DNA of 64,000 bases from positions 62,001 through 126,000 of the forward strand of contig NZ_LRPC01000031.1 in assembly GCF_001592965.1 (NCBI RefSeq). Reading direction: 5' to 3'. This DNA comes from Roseivirga spongicola. GTDB lineage: Bacteria > Bacteroidota > Bacteroidia > Cytophagales > Cyclobacteriaceae. Made by a program: the position numbers and the translations under genes. Under the pieces are notes generated by a model. The model was not told the DNA's origin. It did no database searches and saw only the letters and a program-made list of their open reading frames with translations. Each line of letters opens with the position of its first letter. The first letter of the stretch is position 1. Shown piece by piece: positions 24,108 to 33,557 of this stretch.

Positions 24108-26282
24108 ATGACAAATCAGCATATTGCTAATACAATTAAAGAGGTAAAGCTGCTTTTAGGCGAGAGCATAGAAGATGCGCTTTATCAAGACCTTCAAGTG
24201 GGTACCAGAATCTACTCCATAGATGAGTCTTACGAATTCAAAAGAGATTTACTAGAATCGGCCAATAAGGTGAGGGTGGTTTTGCTTGATCAGGTATTGG
24301 AAGATCAGGAGTTTGAGGCATTCATAGCCGATGTAAATATTCCAATTATAGCGCTTACAACATCTACCGATGGTTTTTTACCAGTTATTATCTCTAAAGG
24401 GAAGAAGGGTAAAACTTGCGTGTACCTAGTGCATGATAGCGATACTGAGGAAGTTACACTGGAAGATGTAAAGGATAGCCTGATCAAAAATGAAAAAGGC
24501 GAACTGGTAATGATGGGGGCTTTTAGCTACAAAAGCTTGGTTTCGGAACACGATGAAGACGAAAAACCAAAAGACCTTTCTCCAGTAAAAAGACTGCTTA
24601 GGCTTTTAGGTGAAGAGAAAAAAGATATTCTCTATGTGTTTATTTATGCCGCATTTGTGGGTATTGTATCACTTACGCTACCATTGGGTATTCAAGCTAC
24701 AGTAGAGTTAGTATCGGGTGGAGTGGTGTTTAGCTCCATTTACTTACTTATTGGCTTGGTACTTTTGGGTATTCTGGCAGCAGGTGGTTTGCAAATAATG
24801 CAGATGACCATTCTGGAGTATATCCAGCGAAGAATATTTACCAAAGCAGCACTTGAGTTTACCTTCCGAATTCCAAGAATGAAGGTAGAGTCGCTGAGTA
24901 ATTTACATACACCTGAGTTGGTTAATCGCTTTTTCGATGTTTTGACCATTCAGAAAGGGTTGCCTAAGTTGTTGGGCGATTTAATGTCTGGTACTATTCA
25001 GATTGTTTTTGGCTTGCTGCTGCTTTCGTTCTATCACCCATTCTTTGTGTTCTTCGGAATGGTACTCATTCTTATTTTGGTCTTAATCTTCCGATTAACC
25101 GGTCCCAAAGGTTTGCACTCTTCCATTCAAGAGTCTAAGTATAAGTACAAAGTGGTTTATTGGCTCGAAGAGATTGCTAGAGTGCTCAACTCTTTCAAAA
25201 TTTCAGGTAATACTAACTTACCAATCAAGAAAACAGAGTTCAACGTAAATAGCTACTTACTGAATAGAAGAACGCACTTCCGAGTGCTGCTTACGCAATA
25301 TGGGTACATAGTGCTTTTTAAGGCAGCAATTACGGGCGGTTTGCTCATTATTGGTACGTCATTGGTTATTAGCAGGGAGATAACGCTAGGTCAGTTTGTA
25401 GCTTCAGAGGTTATTATTATCCTAATTCTTAATTCCGTAGAGAAAATCATTACCTACATGGATGTGGTTTACGATATGCTCACTGCGGTAGATAAAATTA
25501 GTCAAGTTACAGACTTGCCACTTGAGAAAGTAGGGGGAATAGACCTTAGAAAAGAAGATGTTGATAGAGGTTTTACAATAGATGTTAAACAGCTCAATTA
25601 CTCATATCCGAATTCAGATGGCTTAGCACTTAAAGATATTAACCTTTCCATTTCTTGTGGAACGAAGTTGTGTATTGCTGGCCCTAACGATTCTGGCAAA
25701 ACAACCCTTACCAATACACTTTCTGGTCTTAACCATAATTATAAAGGATTGGTAACCATTAATGGCTATAGTTTGAGAGACTTAGACTATACTAACCTGC
25801 GAGACAAAATAGCCAAGAATGTTTCTCAAGAGGATATTTTCGAGGGAAGCATTTTGGATAATGTCACAGTTGGTAAACCTCAGGTTTCGGTCAGTGATGC
25901 CGTAGAAGCCATTCAGCAAGTAGGTTTGCAAGACAAGGTTAATATGCTACCAAACGGAATGAATACGCATATGCTTAGTGGCGGAAAAGGCTTTTCCACC
26001 TCCTTTGTCAATAAACTGATTCTAGCCCGTTGCTTAGTTAAAAAGCCAAAGCTGATGATTCTGAATGATTACTTCAATGGTTTTCAGCGTACGGAGAAAG
26101 AGCGGCTTATTAATCTGGTAATGGAAATGAGTGTGTGCACAGTGGTAATAGTCTCAAACGATCCGGCAGTTCTTTCAGCTTGCGACAGGGTGGTTATTAT
26201 GGATGATGGAAGAATTAAAGCAGACAGCAATTATAAAGAATTACTAGCTGCAGGGTATTTGAGTGAACTAGTTAACGATTAG
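24108..26282 (+). CDS. Type I secretion-like ABC transporter with degenerate ATPase motifs
   Basis: 724 aa. An N-terminal soluble domain of about 165 residues replaces the C39 peptidase of bacteriocin exporters, then comes an ABC transmembrane domain (about 170-470) and a nucleotide-binding domain (about 490-724). Walker A is intact (GPNDSGKTTL). The signature is LSGGKG. Walker B reads KLMILNDYF, with Asn for the Asp and Asp for the catalytic Glu, and the switch His is Asn (VSNDPA). Hydrolysis may be slow or atypical. It pairs with the HlyD and TolC genes that follow. Confidence 0.85.
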   Translation: MTNQHIANTIKEVKLLLGESIEDALYQDLQVGTRIYSIDESYEFKRDLLESANKVRVVLLDQVLEDQEFEAFIADVNIPIIALTTSTDGFLPVIISKGKKGKTCVYLVHDSDTEEVTLEDVKDSLIKNEKGELVMMGAFSYKSLVSEHDEDEKPKDLSPVKRLLRLLGEEKKDILYVFIYAAFVGIVSLTLPLGIQATVELVSGGVVFSSIYLLIGLVLLGILAAGGLQIMQMTILEYIQRRIFTKAALEFTFRIPRMKVESLSNLHTPELVNRFFDVLTIQKGLPKLLGDLMSGTIQIVFGLLLLSFYHPFFVFFGMVLILILVLIFRLTGPKGLHSSIQESKYKYKVVYWLEEIARVLNSFKISGNTNLPIKKTEFNVNSYLLNRRTHFRVLLTQYGYIVLFKAAITGGLLIIGTSLVISREITLGQFVASEVIIILILNSVEKIITYMDVVYDMLTAVDKISQVTDLPLEKVGGIDLRKEDVDRGFTIDVKQLNYSYPNSDGLALKDINLSISCGTKLCIAGPNDSGKTTLTNTLSGLNHNYKGLVTINGYSLRDLDYTNLRDKIAKNVSQEDIFEGSILDNVTVGKPQVSVSDAVEAIQQVGLQDKVNMLPNGMNTHMLSGGKGFSTSFVNKLILARCLVKKPKLMILNDYFNGFQRTEKERLINLVMEMSVCTVVIVSNDPAVLSACDRVVIMDDGRIKADSNYKELLAAGYLSELVND

Positions 26283-26286
26283 TCTA

Positions 26287-27645
26287 ATGTTGAATATATC
26301 TGACAATAAGGACAACGAAATGATTGAGCAAAAGAGTATTTTGTTCAAAACGCTAAAAACCCCAGGAGCGGGTAAGGTGGTAGCAAAAGTACTAGTTGGA
26401 GTGTCGTTGCTGTTCTTCATTCTATTGTTTTTTCCATGGCAACAAAACATTAGAGCTACGGGTAAAATTACTGCTTTTTCACCTGGTGAAAGGCCACAGT
26501 CTATTCAGTCTGCAATAGCAGGTAGAATAGAAGCTTGGCATATTACCGAAGGCCAGTTTGTAGAGAAAGGTGATACCATTCTCTCACTTTCTGAAGTAAA
26601 AGACGATTACTTCGATCCTCAATTACTCAACAGAACTGCTCAGCAAATTGAGGCTAAGAAGCAGGGGATTGAGGCTAAGAAAGACAAAGTAGAAGCCTTA
26701 GAGCAACAAATTGAAGCGCTTGAAAAACTACAAGTGGCCAAATTCGAGCAGGCAAAAAACAAGCTGCAACAAGCTAGGTTTAAGCTCACAAGCGATAGTG
26801 TAGACTTTGAAGCGGAGAAGGTGAGGTTTGCTAACCAAGAGAATATTTTTGAACGAAATAAGAAGAGGTTTGATGCAGGAAACATTGCTTTGACAAAGTT
26901 TCAGGAACTGGAGTCTAAGTTTCAGGAGTCCAAAATGAAGCTGGTAAGTTCCGAGAACAAGTTTCTGGAGTCTAAGACCGAGGTAATTAATGCGCAGGTG
27001 AATATTTCAGGCGTTCAGGCAGAGTATCAAGACAAAATCAGTAAGGCCAGATCTGACCTTAATAATACCACTGCAGAGGTTTTTGAAGCAGAAGCGGCTT
27101 TGGCTAAGCTAGAGAATCAATATTCCAATTATGAAATCAGAACCAGTAATTACCAGTTAATTGCTCCGCAAAGTGGTTATGTGGTAAAAGCCATGAAGGC
27201 AGGTGTTGGAGAAACTATCAAAGAGGGAGAGTCTGTAGCTCAGGTAATGCCAGAAAACCCTCAACTGGCTGTAGAAATGTACGTGAGGGCAATGGATGTG
27301 CCGCTGATTCAAAAGGGTAGAAAGGCCAGAATTGAATTCGATGGATGGCCTGCCTTGCAGTTTTCAGGTTGGCCAAGCGTTTCTGTCGGTACTTTTGGCG
27401 GAGTAGTGCAGGTAATAGATAGAGTAAACTCGGTGAATGGGGAGTTCAGGATTCTGGTTACACCAGACCCGGAAGAGGAGCCATGGCCAGAACAGTTGCG
27501 CATTGGTTCGGGAACTAAGGGTTGGGTAATGCTAGACAACGTGCCAGTATGGTACGAAATCTGGCGACAGTTAAATGGATTCCCTCCTAGTTTGTATTCT
27601 GCACCAGAAGAATCAGTTCTTAAAAAAGAAGAAGGCAAAAAGTAG
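26287..27645 (+). CDS. HlyD-family membrane-fusion protein
   Basis: 452 aa with one N-terminal transmembrane helix (about 38-55, VLVGVSLLFFILLFF), a lipoyl-like half (SIQSAIAGRIEAWHITEGQFV), a long coiled coil (about 115-285, rich in Glu/Lys/Gln heptads) and the second lipoyl half (YQLIAPQSGYVVKAMKAGVG). It bridges the inner-membrane ABC protein and the TolC-like channel encoded next. The ATG is 4 bp after the ABC stop. Confidence 0.9.
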   Translation: MLNISDNKDNEMIEQKSILFKTLKTPGAGKVVAKVLVGVSLLFFILLFFPWQQNIRATGKITAFSPGERPQSIQSAIAGRIEAWHITEGQFVEKGDTILSLSEVKDDYFDPQLLNRTAQQIEAKKQGIEAKKDKVEALEQQIEALEKLQVAKFEQAKNKLQQARFKLTSDSVDFEAEKVRFANQENIFERNKKRFDAGNIALTKFQELESKFQESKMKLVSSENKFLESKTEVINAQVNISGVQAEYQDKISKARSDLNNTTAEVFEAEAALAKLENQYSNYEIRTSNYQLIAPQSGYVVKAMKAGVGETIKEGESVAQVMPENPQLAVEMYVRAMDVPLIQKGRKARIEFDGWPALQFSGWPSVSVGTFGGVVQVIDRVNSVNGEFRILVTPDPEEEPWPEQLRIGSGTKGWVMLDNVPVWYEIWRQLNGFPPSLYSAPEESVLKKEEGKK

Positions 27646-27646
27646 T

Positions 27647-29140
27647 ATGCTGAACAACTTAAAATACCTCGTTCTTTTATGCCTTGGCCTGAGTATAAAC
27701 TTGGTCCATGCGCAAGAGCAGATTAGTGTGACTAGCATCGATGAGATTGTTGAGCCAGCAGACTCTGTACAGATCTTTGCTTTAGAAGACTATGTGAAGA
27801 TTATTCTGGCCAATCACCCGGTGGTAAAACAGGCCGACTTAATGCCCGAGAATGCTAGACAAGAGATTCGCTTAGCTAAGGGTGCTTTCGACCCAAAACT
27901 GACTAGTAATTGGGATGTGAAAAACTATAAGGATACCGAGTACTACGACATATTCAATACCACATTGAAAGTGCCTCTTTGGTTTCCCATAGACCCTAAA
28001 ATTAGTGTAGACAGAAATAGAGGATACTATCTTAACCCGGAAAGAAACATTTCTGAGGATGAAGATTTCAGGCAGGTAACAGCAGGGGTAAGTTTGCCAG
28101 TGGGTAGAGGGTTGTTCATTGACCAGAGGCGGGCCGCAGTTCAACAAGCCGAATTGTTCGCTCAAATTACAGAAGCCGAGCGCATTAAAATGATCAACAA
28201 GGTGCTGCTATCTGCGGTAAAAGCTTATTGGGATTGGTACTACAATTATTTCGAGTTTAGGTTTGTAGACCAGAGTTTAACCATATCTGAGGAGATTTAT
28301 AGGCGTGTAAAGCTAGATTTTGAGTTTGGTGAAGTTGCGGCTGTAGATACTGTTCAGGCTGCTATTACCTTCCAAAATAGAAGTGCCGATAGGCAGGCTG
28401 CTTTGATTGGCTTTAAACGTGCTGGCTTAGTACTCTCTAATTATTTATGGGGCGAAAATGAAGAGCCTCTGGAAATTCAGGATAACGTGGCACCAATCTG
28501 GGGTGTGGCTTTTCAACAGCCAGCCGAGCAGTTAGATAGCCTAATGTTGTTTGCTGTAGAAAACCATCCTGAGTTGCAAAAGTATAGTTTAAAACTAGAT
28601 CAACTGGGAGTAGATGAAAGGTTAGCAAAGGAAAACCTGAAGCCGAGGGTAGACTTAAATTACAACCTCATTAACTCGCCCATTAATTATAATGGAGAGT
28701 TTTCAGATATAGACTTAGGTAACAATTACAAGTTCGGTTTAGAAGTTGAATTTCCACTTTTCTTAAGGAAAGAAAGAGCCAAGCTAAAGCAGACCCGAAT
28801 AAAAATAGATCAAACGGGTTTAGAGAGTAGGTTCGTTCAACAAGAGATAGTGAATGAAATTGAGGGGGCGTATTTTGAAATGGTGAATGGCCAGCAGATG
28901 CTCAGTTTTTTAGAAACTTCCGTAAGTAATTATCAGCGGTTACTAGAGGCCGAACTATTGAACCTTACTTTAGGAGAGAGTGATTTATTTAAAATCAACT
29001 TTCAGCAAGATAAGCTCCTGGAGGCCAGAATTAAGCTAATCAAACAACAGGTGTCTATTGAAAAAGCCAAACTTGAATTGCTTTGGGCTGCAGGAAAGCC
29101 TTATCTAGATTTTAATTACACACCTGCCAACCAGAATTAG
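27647..29140 (+). CDS. TolC-family outer-membrane efflux protein
   Basis: About 497 aa. I choose ATG 27647 because it directly follows the HlyD stop and begins a signal peptide (MLNNLKYLVLLCLGLSINLVHAQ). The two TolC repeats are seen in the paired helical stretches around YVKIILANHPVVKQADLM and SLMLFAVENHPELQKYSLKL. It forms the outer-membrane exit of the tripartite exporter. The substrate is not deducible. Confidence 0.9.
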   Translation: MLNNLKYLVLLCLGLSINLVHAQEQISVTSIDEIVEPADSVQIFALEDYVKIILANHPVVKQADLMPENARQEIRLAKGAFDPKLTSNWDVKNYKDTEYYDIFNTTLKVPLWFPIDPKISVDRNRGYYLNPERNISEDEDFRQVTAGVSLPVGRGLFIDQRRAAVQQAELFAQITEAERIKMINKVLLSAVKAYWDWYYNYFEFRFVDQSLTISEEIYRRVKLDFEFGEVAAVDTVQAAITFQNRSADRQAALIGFKRAGLVLSNYLWGENEEPLEIQDNVAPIWGVAFQQPAEQLDSLMLFAVENHPELQKYSLKLDQLGVDERLAKENLKPRVDLNYNLINSPINYNGEFSDIDLGNNYKFGLEVEFPLFLRKERAKLKQTRIKIDQTGLESRFVQQEIVNEIEGAYFEMVNGQQMLSFLETSVSNYQRLLEAELLNLTLGESDLFKINFQQDKLLEARIKLIKQQVSIEKAKLELLWAAGKPYLDFNYTPANQN

Positions 29141-29176
29141 AGGCCAGATGCTGTCTGATGAGAGTCACCTGCCTGT

Positions 29177-29190
29177 GTAACTAAAGTAAC
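29177..29190. promoter_or_regulatory. Crp/Fnr-type site upstream of sulfide:quinone oxidoreductase
   Basis: GTAACTAAAGTAAC matches the palindrome GTAAC-N4-GTTAC found at three other sulfur genes, with one mismatch. It lies 79 bp upstream of the ATG at 29269. Confidence 0.55.
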
Positions 29191-29268
29191 ACTCGAGTTT
29201 TTAGGGAATAGCTAAACTTACTGTGTTCTTTTTAGAACCCTATTTGTCCACTATTAAACCTAAAACAA

Positions 29269-30531
29269 ATGAGTTCTCATCATCAAGTATTGGTCATTGG
29301 AGGAGGTACTGCCGGAATCATGGTCTCTGCTCAGCTCAAACGAGCGAAAAGAGATTTAGATGTGGCAATTATCGAACCTGCAGACACCCATTACTATCAA
29401 CCAGCATGGACCTTGGTCGGGGCAAATGCCTACGACTACCAAAAAACCGCCAGACCAATGAAGGGGCTGATTCCGCCAGGAGTCCACTGGATAAAAGAGT
29501 CGGCTAGCGAGTTCAAACCCGAAGAAAACATTGTAGTTACTGCTGAGGGAAATTCCATAACCTACGATTTTTTGGTAGTAGCACCAGGTATTAAAATTGA
29601 TACTAGCTTGATTGATGGCCTAACCGAGGCTTTAGACCGAGATGTCGTATGCAGTAATTACACTGATCCGCTGCATACTTGGACGGTTTTGAAGAACTTT
29701 AAGGGTGGTAACGCCATTTTTACCCAACCAAAAACACCCATTAAATGTGGAGGTGCTCCTCAGAAAATTTGCTACTTAGCGGCAGATCATTTCAGAAAAG
29801 AAGGGATTCTAGATAACACAAATGTAGTCTTTGCTACTCCAGGTACCGTCATCTTTGGTGTTCCTGCTATTGCTAAAACTTTAATGAAGGTTATTCATAG
29901 ATATGGGATTCACTTTAAACCCTTCTATGCACCTGTTAAAATCGATGCTAGTAATAGGGAGGTTACCTTCAAAAGTGTCAACCCCGAAGAGAATAACTGT
30001 ATTGTAAACGAAGGCAATGTTTTGCAAGAGCGAACAGAAGGCACATACTCAACAGTAATGCCTTATGATATGCTGCACTTGGCTCCACCTCAAACCGCTC
30101 CAGACTTTGTGAAAAGCTCTTCTCTAGCGAATGAGGCTGGTTGGTTGGATGTGAATATTGAAACCCTCCAGCATGTAAATTATCAGAACATCTTTGGTCT
30201 GGGAGATGCTGCAGGTCTTCCTACTGCCAAGACTGGAGCAGCCATTAGAAAACAAGCTCCAATAGTGGTAGCCAACATTCTAAAGCTTATGGAGGCTAAG
30301 AGTATCACAGACATGAAATACAATGGTTACTCCTCATGTCCATTAGTTACTGGTTATGGTAAAATGGTATTGGCCGAGTTCGACTATAAGAATAACTTCT
30401 TACCAGATCCGCAGCTAAAGAAGATGCTTGTATTCGACTCTTCTAAAGAGCATTGGAGGTTATGGATGCTTAAAAAATACATGTTGCCATATCTGTATTG
30501 GAATAAAATGATGAAGGGTGTGCCTGTTTAA
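29269..30531 (+). CDS. sqr: Sulfide:quinone oxidoreductase-like flavoprotein
   Basis: 420 aa. VIGGGTAGIMVSAQL is the N-terminal FAD loop, and HYYQPAWTLVGA follows as in SQR. Redox cysteines are present at Cys160 in TPIKCGGAPQKIC and in the late motif GYSSCPLVTGYGKMVLAEFDY. The C-terminus is amphipathic (LRLWMLKKYMLPYLYW), fitting peripheral membrane attachment. It would oxidise sulfide to persulfide/polysulfide and reduce menaquinone. Downstream persulfide dioxygenases and a shared regulatory palindrome support this role. Confidence 0.88.
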   Translation: MSSHHQVLVIGGGTAGIMVSAQLKRAKRDLDVAIIEPADTHYYQPAWTLVGANAYDYQKTARPMKGLIPPGVHWIKESASEFKPEENIVVTAEGNSITYDFLVVAPGIKIDTSLIDGLTEALDRDVVCSNYTDPLHTWTVLKNFKGGNAIFTQPKTPIKCGGAPQKICYLAADHFRKEGILDNTNVVFATPGTVIFGVPAIAKTLMKVIHRYGIHFKPFYAPVKIDASNREVTFKSVNPEENNCIVNEGNVLQERTEGTYSTVMPYDMLHLAPPQTAPDFVKSSSLANEAGWLDVNIETLQHVNYQNIFGLGDAAGLPTAKTGAAIRKQAPIVVANILKLMEAKSITDMKYNGYSSCPLVTGYGKMVLAEFDYKNNFLPDPQLKKMLVFDSSKEHWRLWMLKKYMLPYLYWNKMMKGVPV

Positions 30532-30675
30532 CTGAGTCGCAGTGCAAAGCATTTAGTCTTGATTTGGTTTAGATTTAAATTGGAGTGAAGACGGCACTCT
30601 TTTTCATTAAAAATTGTCGTTAGAGTACAGTATTTAGCTTGCTGTGAACTACATTAATGAACCAAATCTATAATT

Positions 30676-31218
30676 ATGGAAAGACAGAAAGTAACAGCGA
30701 AAAGATCGCTTACAGAAGATACAGAGAAGTTGTTGAACGATCAGATTAGAATGGAGGCGCTTTCTTCGGCAGCCTATCTTTCTATGGCTTCGTGGTGTGA
30801 AATGACAGGCTATGAAAACTCTGCCAAATTTCTCTATATGCACTCTGAAGAAGAGAGACAGCATATGTTAAAGCTTTTTCATTATATCAACGATGCCGGA
30901 GGGCATGCTATTCAGCCAGATATCACAGAGCTTAAACATCATTTTAGTTCGTTAAAAGAGGTGTTCGAAGAGATTCTGAATCACGAAATTGAGGTAACTG
31001 TTTCCATCAATAACATTGTAGATCATTGTTATAAAATTAAGGATTACACTACCATGAGTTTCTTGAATTGGTATGTTGAAGAACAAAGAGAAGAAGAAAC
31101 CTTAGCCAGAAGGGCTGTAGAATTGTTCGATATCATTGGTGAAGATGGTATGGGACTTTGGACAATAGATAAAGAAATATTGAACCTTAGAAAAGAGGTT
31201 CCCAATGGAGGTCAATGA
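30676..31218 (+). CDS. ftnA: Ferritin
   Basis: 180 aa four-helix ferritin. Ferroxidase ligands are recognisable in MEALSSAAYLSMASW (Glu), HSEEERQHMLKL (Glu-Glu-x-x-His) and YVEEQREEETLA (Glu, Gln, Glu). It stores iron and consumes peroxide or oxygen in the cytoplasm. Its TGA overlaps the ATG of the Crp/Fnr gene (ATGA), so iron storage and the regulator are co-translated, suggesting linked iron/sulfide or redox stress control. Confidence 0.9.
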   Translation: MERQKVTAKRSLTEDTEKLLNDQIRMEALSSAAYLSMASWCEMTGYENSAKFLYMHSEEERQHMLKLFHYINDAGGHAIQPDITELKHHFSSLKEVFEEILNHEIEVTVSINNIVDHCYKIKDYTTMSFLNWYVEEQREEETLARRAVELFDIIGEDGMGLWTIDKEILNLRKEVPNGGQ

Positions 31219-31841
31219 AAATAGTAACTGATGCACTTGAACAGGTAGGTCTTGAAGGTCAATTGATCGAAGAGATCGTTAACACTGGTCGTTTTTTAAA
31301 AGTCCGTGAAGGACAACCTTTAATTGAGCCAGGTATGGAGGCTAAAGAGATGCCTTTGGTAATTAATGGAACTCTTCGGGTAATGCGTGAAGACAAAGAG
31401 GGTAGAGAGATTTTCCTTTATTACCTTGAAGGAGGCGATGCCTGTGCCATGTCTATCTCGTGCTGTTTAGGTACACAAATTTCAGAATTCAAAGTAGTGG
31501 CGGAGGAAGACGCCACACTTTGGATGGTTTCTATGCACTACATTGATACTTGGATGGTGAAGTACCGATCGTTTCGAAAGTTCATTTTCGATTCCTATCA
31601 CGATCGGTTCGATGAAATGCTGAACACGGTGGATGGCATAGCCTTTATGAATATGGATCAGAGGCTAATGAAGTATCTGCTTGACAAAAAGCAGAGCACA
31701 GGATCATTCGTCATCAACAAAACCCACGAGCAAATTGCTCAGGAATTGAATACGTCAAGGGTAGTGGTTTCTCGCCTCCTAAAAAAATTGGAACGAGAAG
31801 ATAAAATTGAGCTGCACAGAAATAGGATAGAGGTGTTGTGA
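31215..31841 (+). CDS. Crp/Fnr-family regulator with a cysteine cluster
   Basis: 208 aa: cyclic-nucleotide-binding-type beta-roll (about 20-120), dimer helix, and C-terminal winged HTH with recognition helix NTSRVVVSRLLKKLE. GDACAMSISCCLG places Cys77, Cys83 and Cys84 together in the sensor domain, which suggests thiol chemistry such as persulfide, disulfide or metal sensing rather than cAMP binding. Four GTAAC-N4-GTTAC palindromes in front of sulfur genes in this window fit its DNA-binding class. It overlaps ferritin by 4 bp. Confidence 0.88.
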   Translation: MKIVTDALEQVGLEGQLIEEIVNTGRFLKVREGQPLIEPGMEAKEMPLVINGTLRVMREDKEGREIFLYYLEGGDACAMSISCCLGTQISEFKVVAEEDATLWMVSMHYIDTWMVKYRSFRKFIFDSYHDRFDEMLNTVDGIAFMNMDQRLMKYLLDKKQSTGSFVINKTHEQIAQELNTSRVVVSRLLKKLEREDKIELHRNRIEVL

Positions 31842-31845
31842 TAAC

Positions 31846-32150
31846 CATCATGTTTTGTACCTAAAGGCACAAACCGTATGTCGTAGACTCCCATTTTCAC
31901 CAATGTTTTACCCCCTAACGGGGTGAATTTTGCAGAGTTTGTTGGGTTGAATTCCGCTTAGACTGGCGCTAGATACTACTTTCTCCTGATTTCGGCTACT
32001 TTAGAGAAATTACAGTCTGTCGGTAAATATATTATAAAGCCAACTGCCGAGTCAGCCTGTATAACTCTTATGTCCCTTTAGGGACTATACCTCGGTAGCT
32101 CTTTGATAACAGAGAAATTTGTTAATGTGCCTTTAGGTACATAACATAAT
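31846..32150. repeat. RAYT-linked composite repeat, unit 1
   Basis: Contains in order TTGTACCTAAAGGCACAA, a CCCCCTAACGGGGT hairpin, the segment GAGTTTGTTGGGTTGAATTC, TGTCCCTTTAGGGACTA with CTCGGTAG, and ATGTGCCTTTAGGTACATAA. Each core is a small palindrome. The same order is repeated twice more up to the transposase gene. Confidence 0.75.
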
Positions 32151-32408
32151 GCAAGTTTGGGTTTTGTACCTAAAGGCACAAATGGTATATCCTGCAATCT
32201 TCAGGTCTACCGATGTTTAACCCCTAACGGGGTATGGTTGTCTTGTTCTCTTAAGCGTATTTAGTTTTAATGAGCATGCACTGATTCTATTAACAATCGT
32301 GGGTGTTTTGAGAAAAAGATAATAGGATGCAACCATGTCCCTTTAGGGATCACATGTCGGTAGCTATAATTGTTTTTCGACCAGCATGTGCCTTTAGGTA
32401 CATCACAT
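32151..32408. repeat. RAYT-linked composite repeat, unit 2
   Basis: Repeats TTGTACCTAAAGGCACAA (from 32164), CCCCTAACGGGGTA, TGTCCCTTTAGGGATCAC with GTCGGTAG, and ATGTGCCTTTAGGTACATCA. It lacks the TTGTTGGGTTGAATTC segment. Confidence 0.75.
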
Positions 32409-32703
32409 TTGTTTTCTAACTAAAGGAATAAATCGGGTATCGTATAATCCGAATTTCACCAATGTTTAACCTCTAAAGGGGTTAAGCTTGCAGAGTTTGT
32501 TGGGTTGAATTCGGCTTAGACTGGCATCGGATATTGCTTTCTTTTTTCTGTCATTAAAGGAGGTGACAGTCCTTTCGTCAATATACCTTATAGGGTGAGA
32601 TATCAATTTAATCTATGTAATTTTTTTGTCTCGCTAGGGACTACATCTCGGTAGAATCATTAGATGCAAAAGTTGTTTTTAATGTGCCTTTAGGTACATC
32701 ACA
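32409..32703. repeat. RAYT-linked composite repeat, unit 3, abutting the transposase
   Basis: A more diverged first hairpin (TTCTAACTAAAGGAATAAA), then CCTCTAAAGGGGTT, GAGTTTGTTGGGTTGAATTC, TCTCGCTAGGGACTACATC and a perfect final ATGTGCCTTTAGGTACATCA that ends at the transposase stop codon. This arrangement is expected of a REP hairpin recognised by the adjacent transposase. Confidence 0.75.
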
Positions 32704-33162
32704 TTACACCTCGTTAAAAATATAGCCCTCGTTAAAATCTATCTCAAAGGCCTTAAGGAATTCAAGATACTCCTCTCGGAACGTTTTCTTTTTGTGGTGC
32801 TCTTTCTGATTTTGGATATACCTAACCACCCTAGGAATCTGCGATTTGCTATATGAGAATGCGCCATAGCCTGCTTGCCATGAAAACCTGCCTTTAACAT
32901 ACCCTTGTTGATTGATCCACTTAGAAGAATCTTGTTTGACCTGCTTTATTAAGTCAGACAAGGCCTGATCTGGCTTCATTCCGAATAAAATATGAACATG
33001 ATCTGGCATTCCATTAACCTGCAATACTCGATGACCATGATTTTGAATGATACCAGTGATGTAACGAAAAAGAGCATCTTCCCAAGTGGCATGAATCAAA
33101 CTACTTCGATTTTTAACTGCAAAAACCACCTGAATATGTACTTGTGTGTATGTATTAGCCAT
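32704..33162 (-). CDS. REP-associated tyrosine transposase (IS200-like, Y1)
   Basis: 152 aa, full length for the Y1 group. The HUH metal motif is MPDHVHILFGM and the catalytic tyrosine is probably in RVVRYIQNQKEHH. These single-strand transposases act on hairpin ends. Here the gene has three composite hairpin repeats immediately 3' of it, so it is probably a domesticated RAYT that spreads or maintains such repeats rather than a complete IS. No inverted terminal repeats are seen. Confidence 0.88.
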   Translation of the reverse strand: MANTYTQVHIQVVFAVKNRSSLIHATWEDALFRYITGIIQNHGHRVLQVNGMPDHVHILFGMKPDQALSDLIKQVKQDSSKWINQQGYVKGRFSWQAGYGAFSYSKSQIPRVVRYIQNQKEHHKKKTFREEYLEFLKAFEIDFNEGYIFNEV

Positions 33163-33219
33163 GATGTGTTCTAATAACCATTCAATTTAGAACAATCATG
33201 GCATTAATGCATTACAAGC

Positions 33220-33438
33220 TCAATCCTCCATACTATAGCATTCTACGCCCCAAGAGTTGACAATTTCCATTACGTCAGATTCATCTACTTGGTCTTCAGC
33301 CTCTATGCGAAGCACCTTATCTCGGTCTTCCATGTCGATAGACCAATCCATTAAACCTGGGTTATAAGCGAGCAGTGCGTTGACCTTCTTGATTCTGCTC
33401 TCGTTGGCAATATTAGTTTTGAATATTAAGAGTTTCAT
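33220..33438 (-). CDS. Small conserved protein, ferredoxin-like fold suspected
   Basis: 72 aa (MKLLIFKTNIANESRIKKVN...). The alternation of beta-alpha-beta-beta-alpha-beta and the ending VNSWGVECYSMED resemble the small heavy-metal-associated-like fold without its CxxC motif. I recognise the type as common in Bacteroidota but know no function. It stands alone between the transposase and a reductase. Confidence 0.6.
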   Translation of the reverse strand: MKLLIFKTNIANESRIKKVNALLAYNPGLMDWSIDMEDRDKVLRIEAEDQVDESDVMEIVNSWGVECYSMED

Positions 33439-33557
33439 CGGTGTTGTTGAGTTGATATTTTAATGTAATCTCTATTCTTTTCTTTTTAGTTCCATAAATG
33501 ACTTACCGAAGCGGATATTTTCTTGGCTGAAGTCACTATTTCCTCGGCTGAGCTGTG

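Noticed and set aside
31846-32703. CRISPR array
   Set aside because: The repeats are composite palindromes of unequal spacing with related, not unique, intervening sequence, and no cas genes are present.
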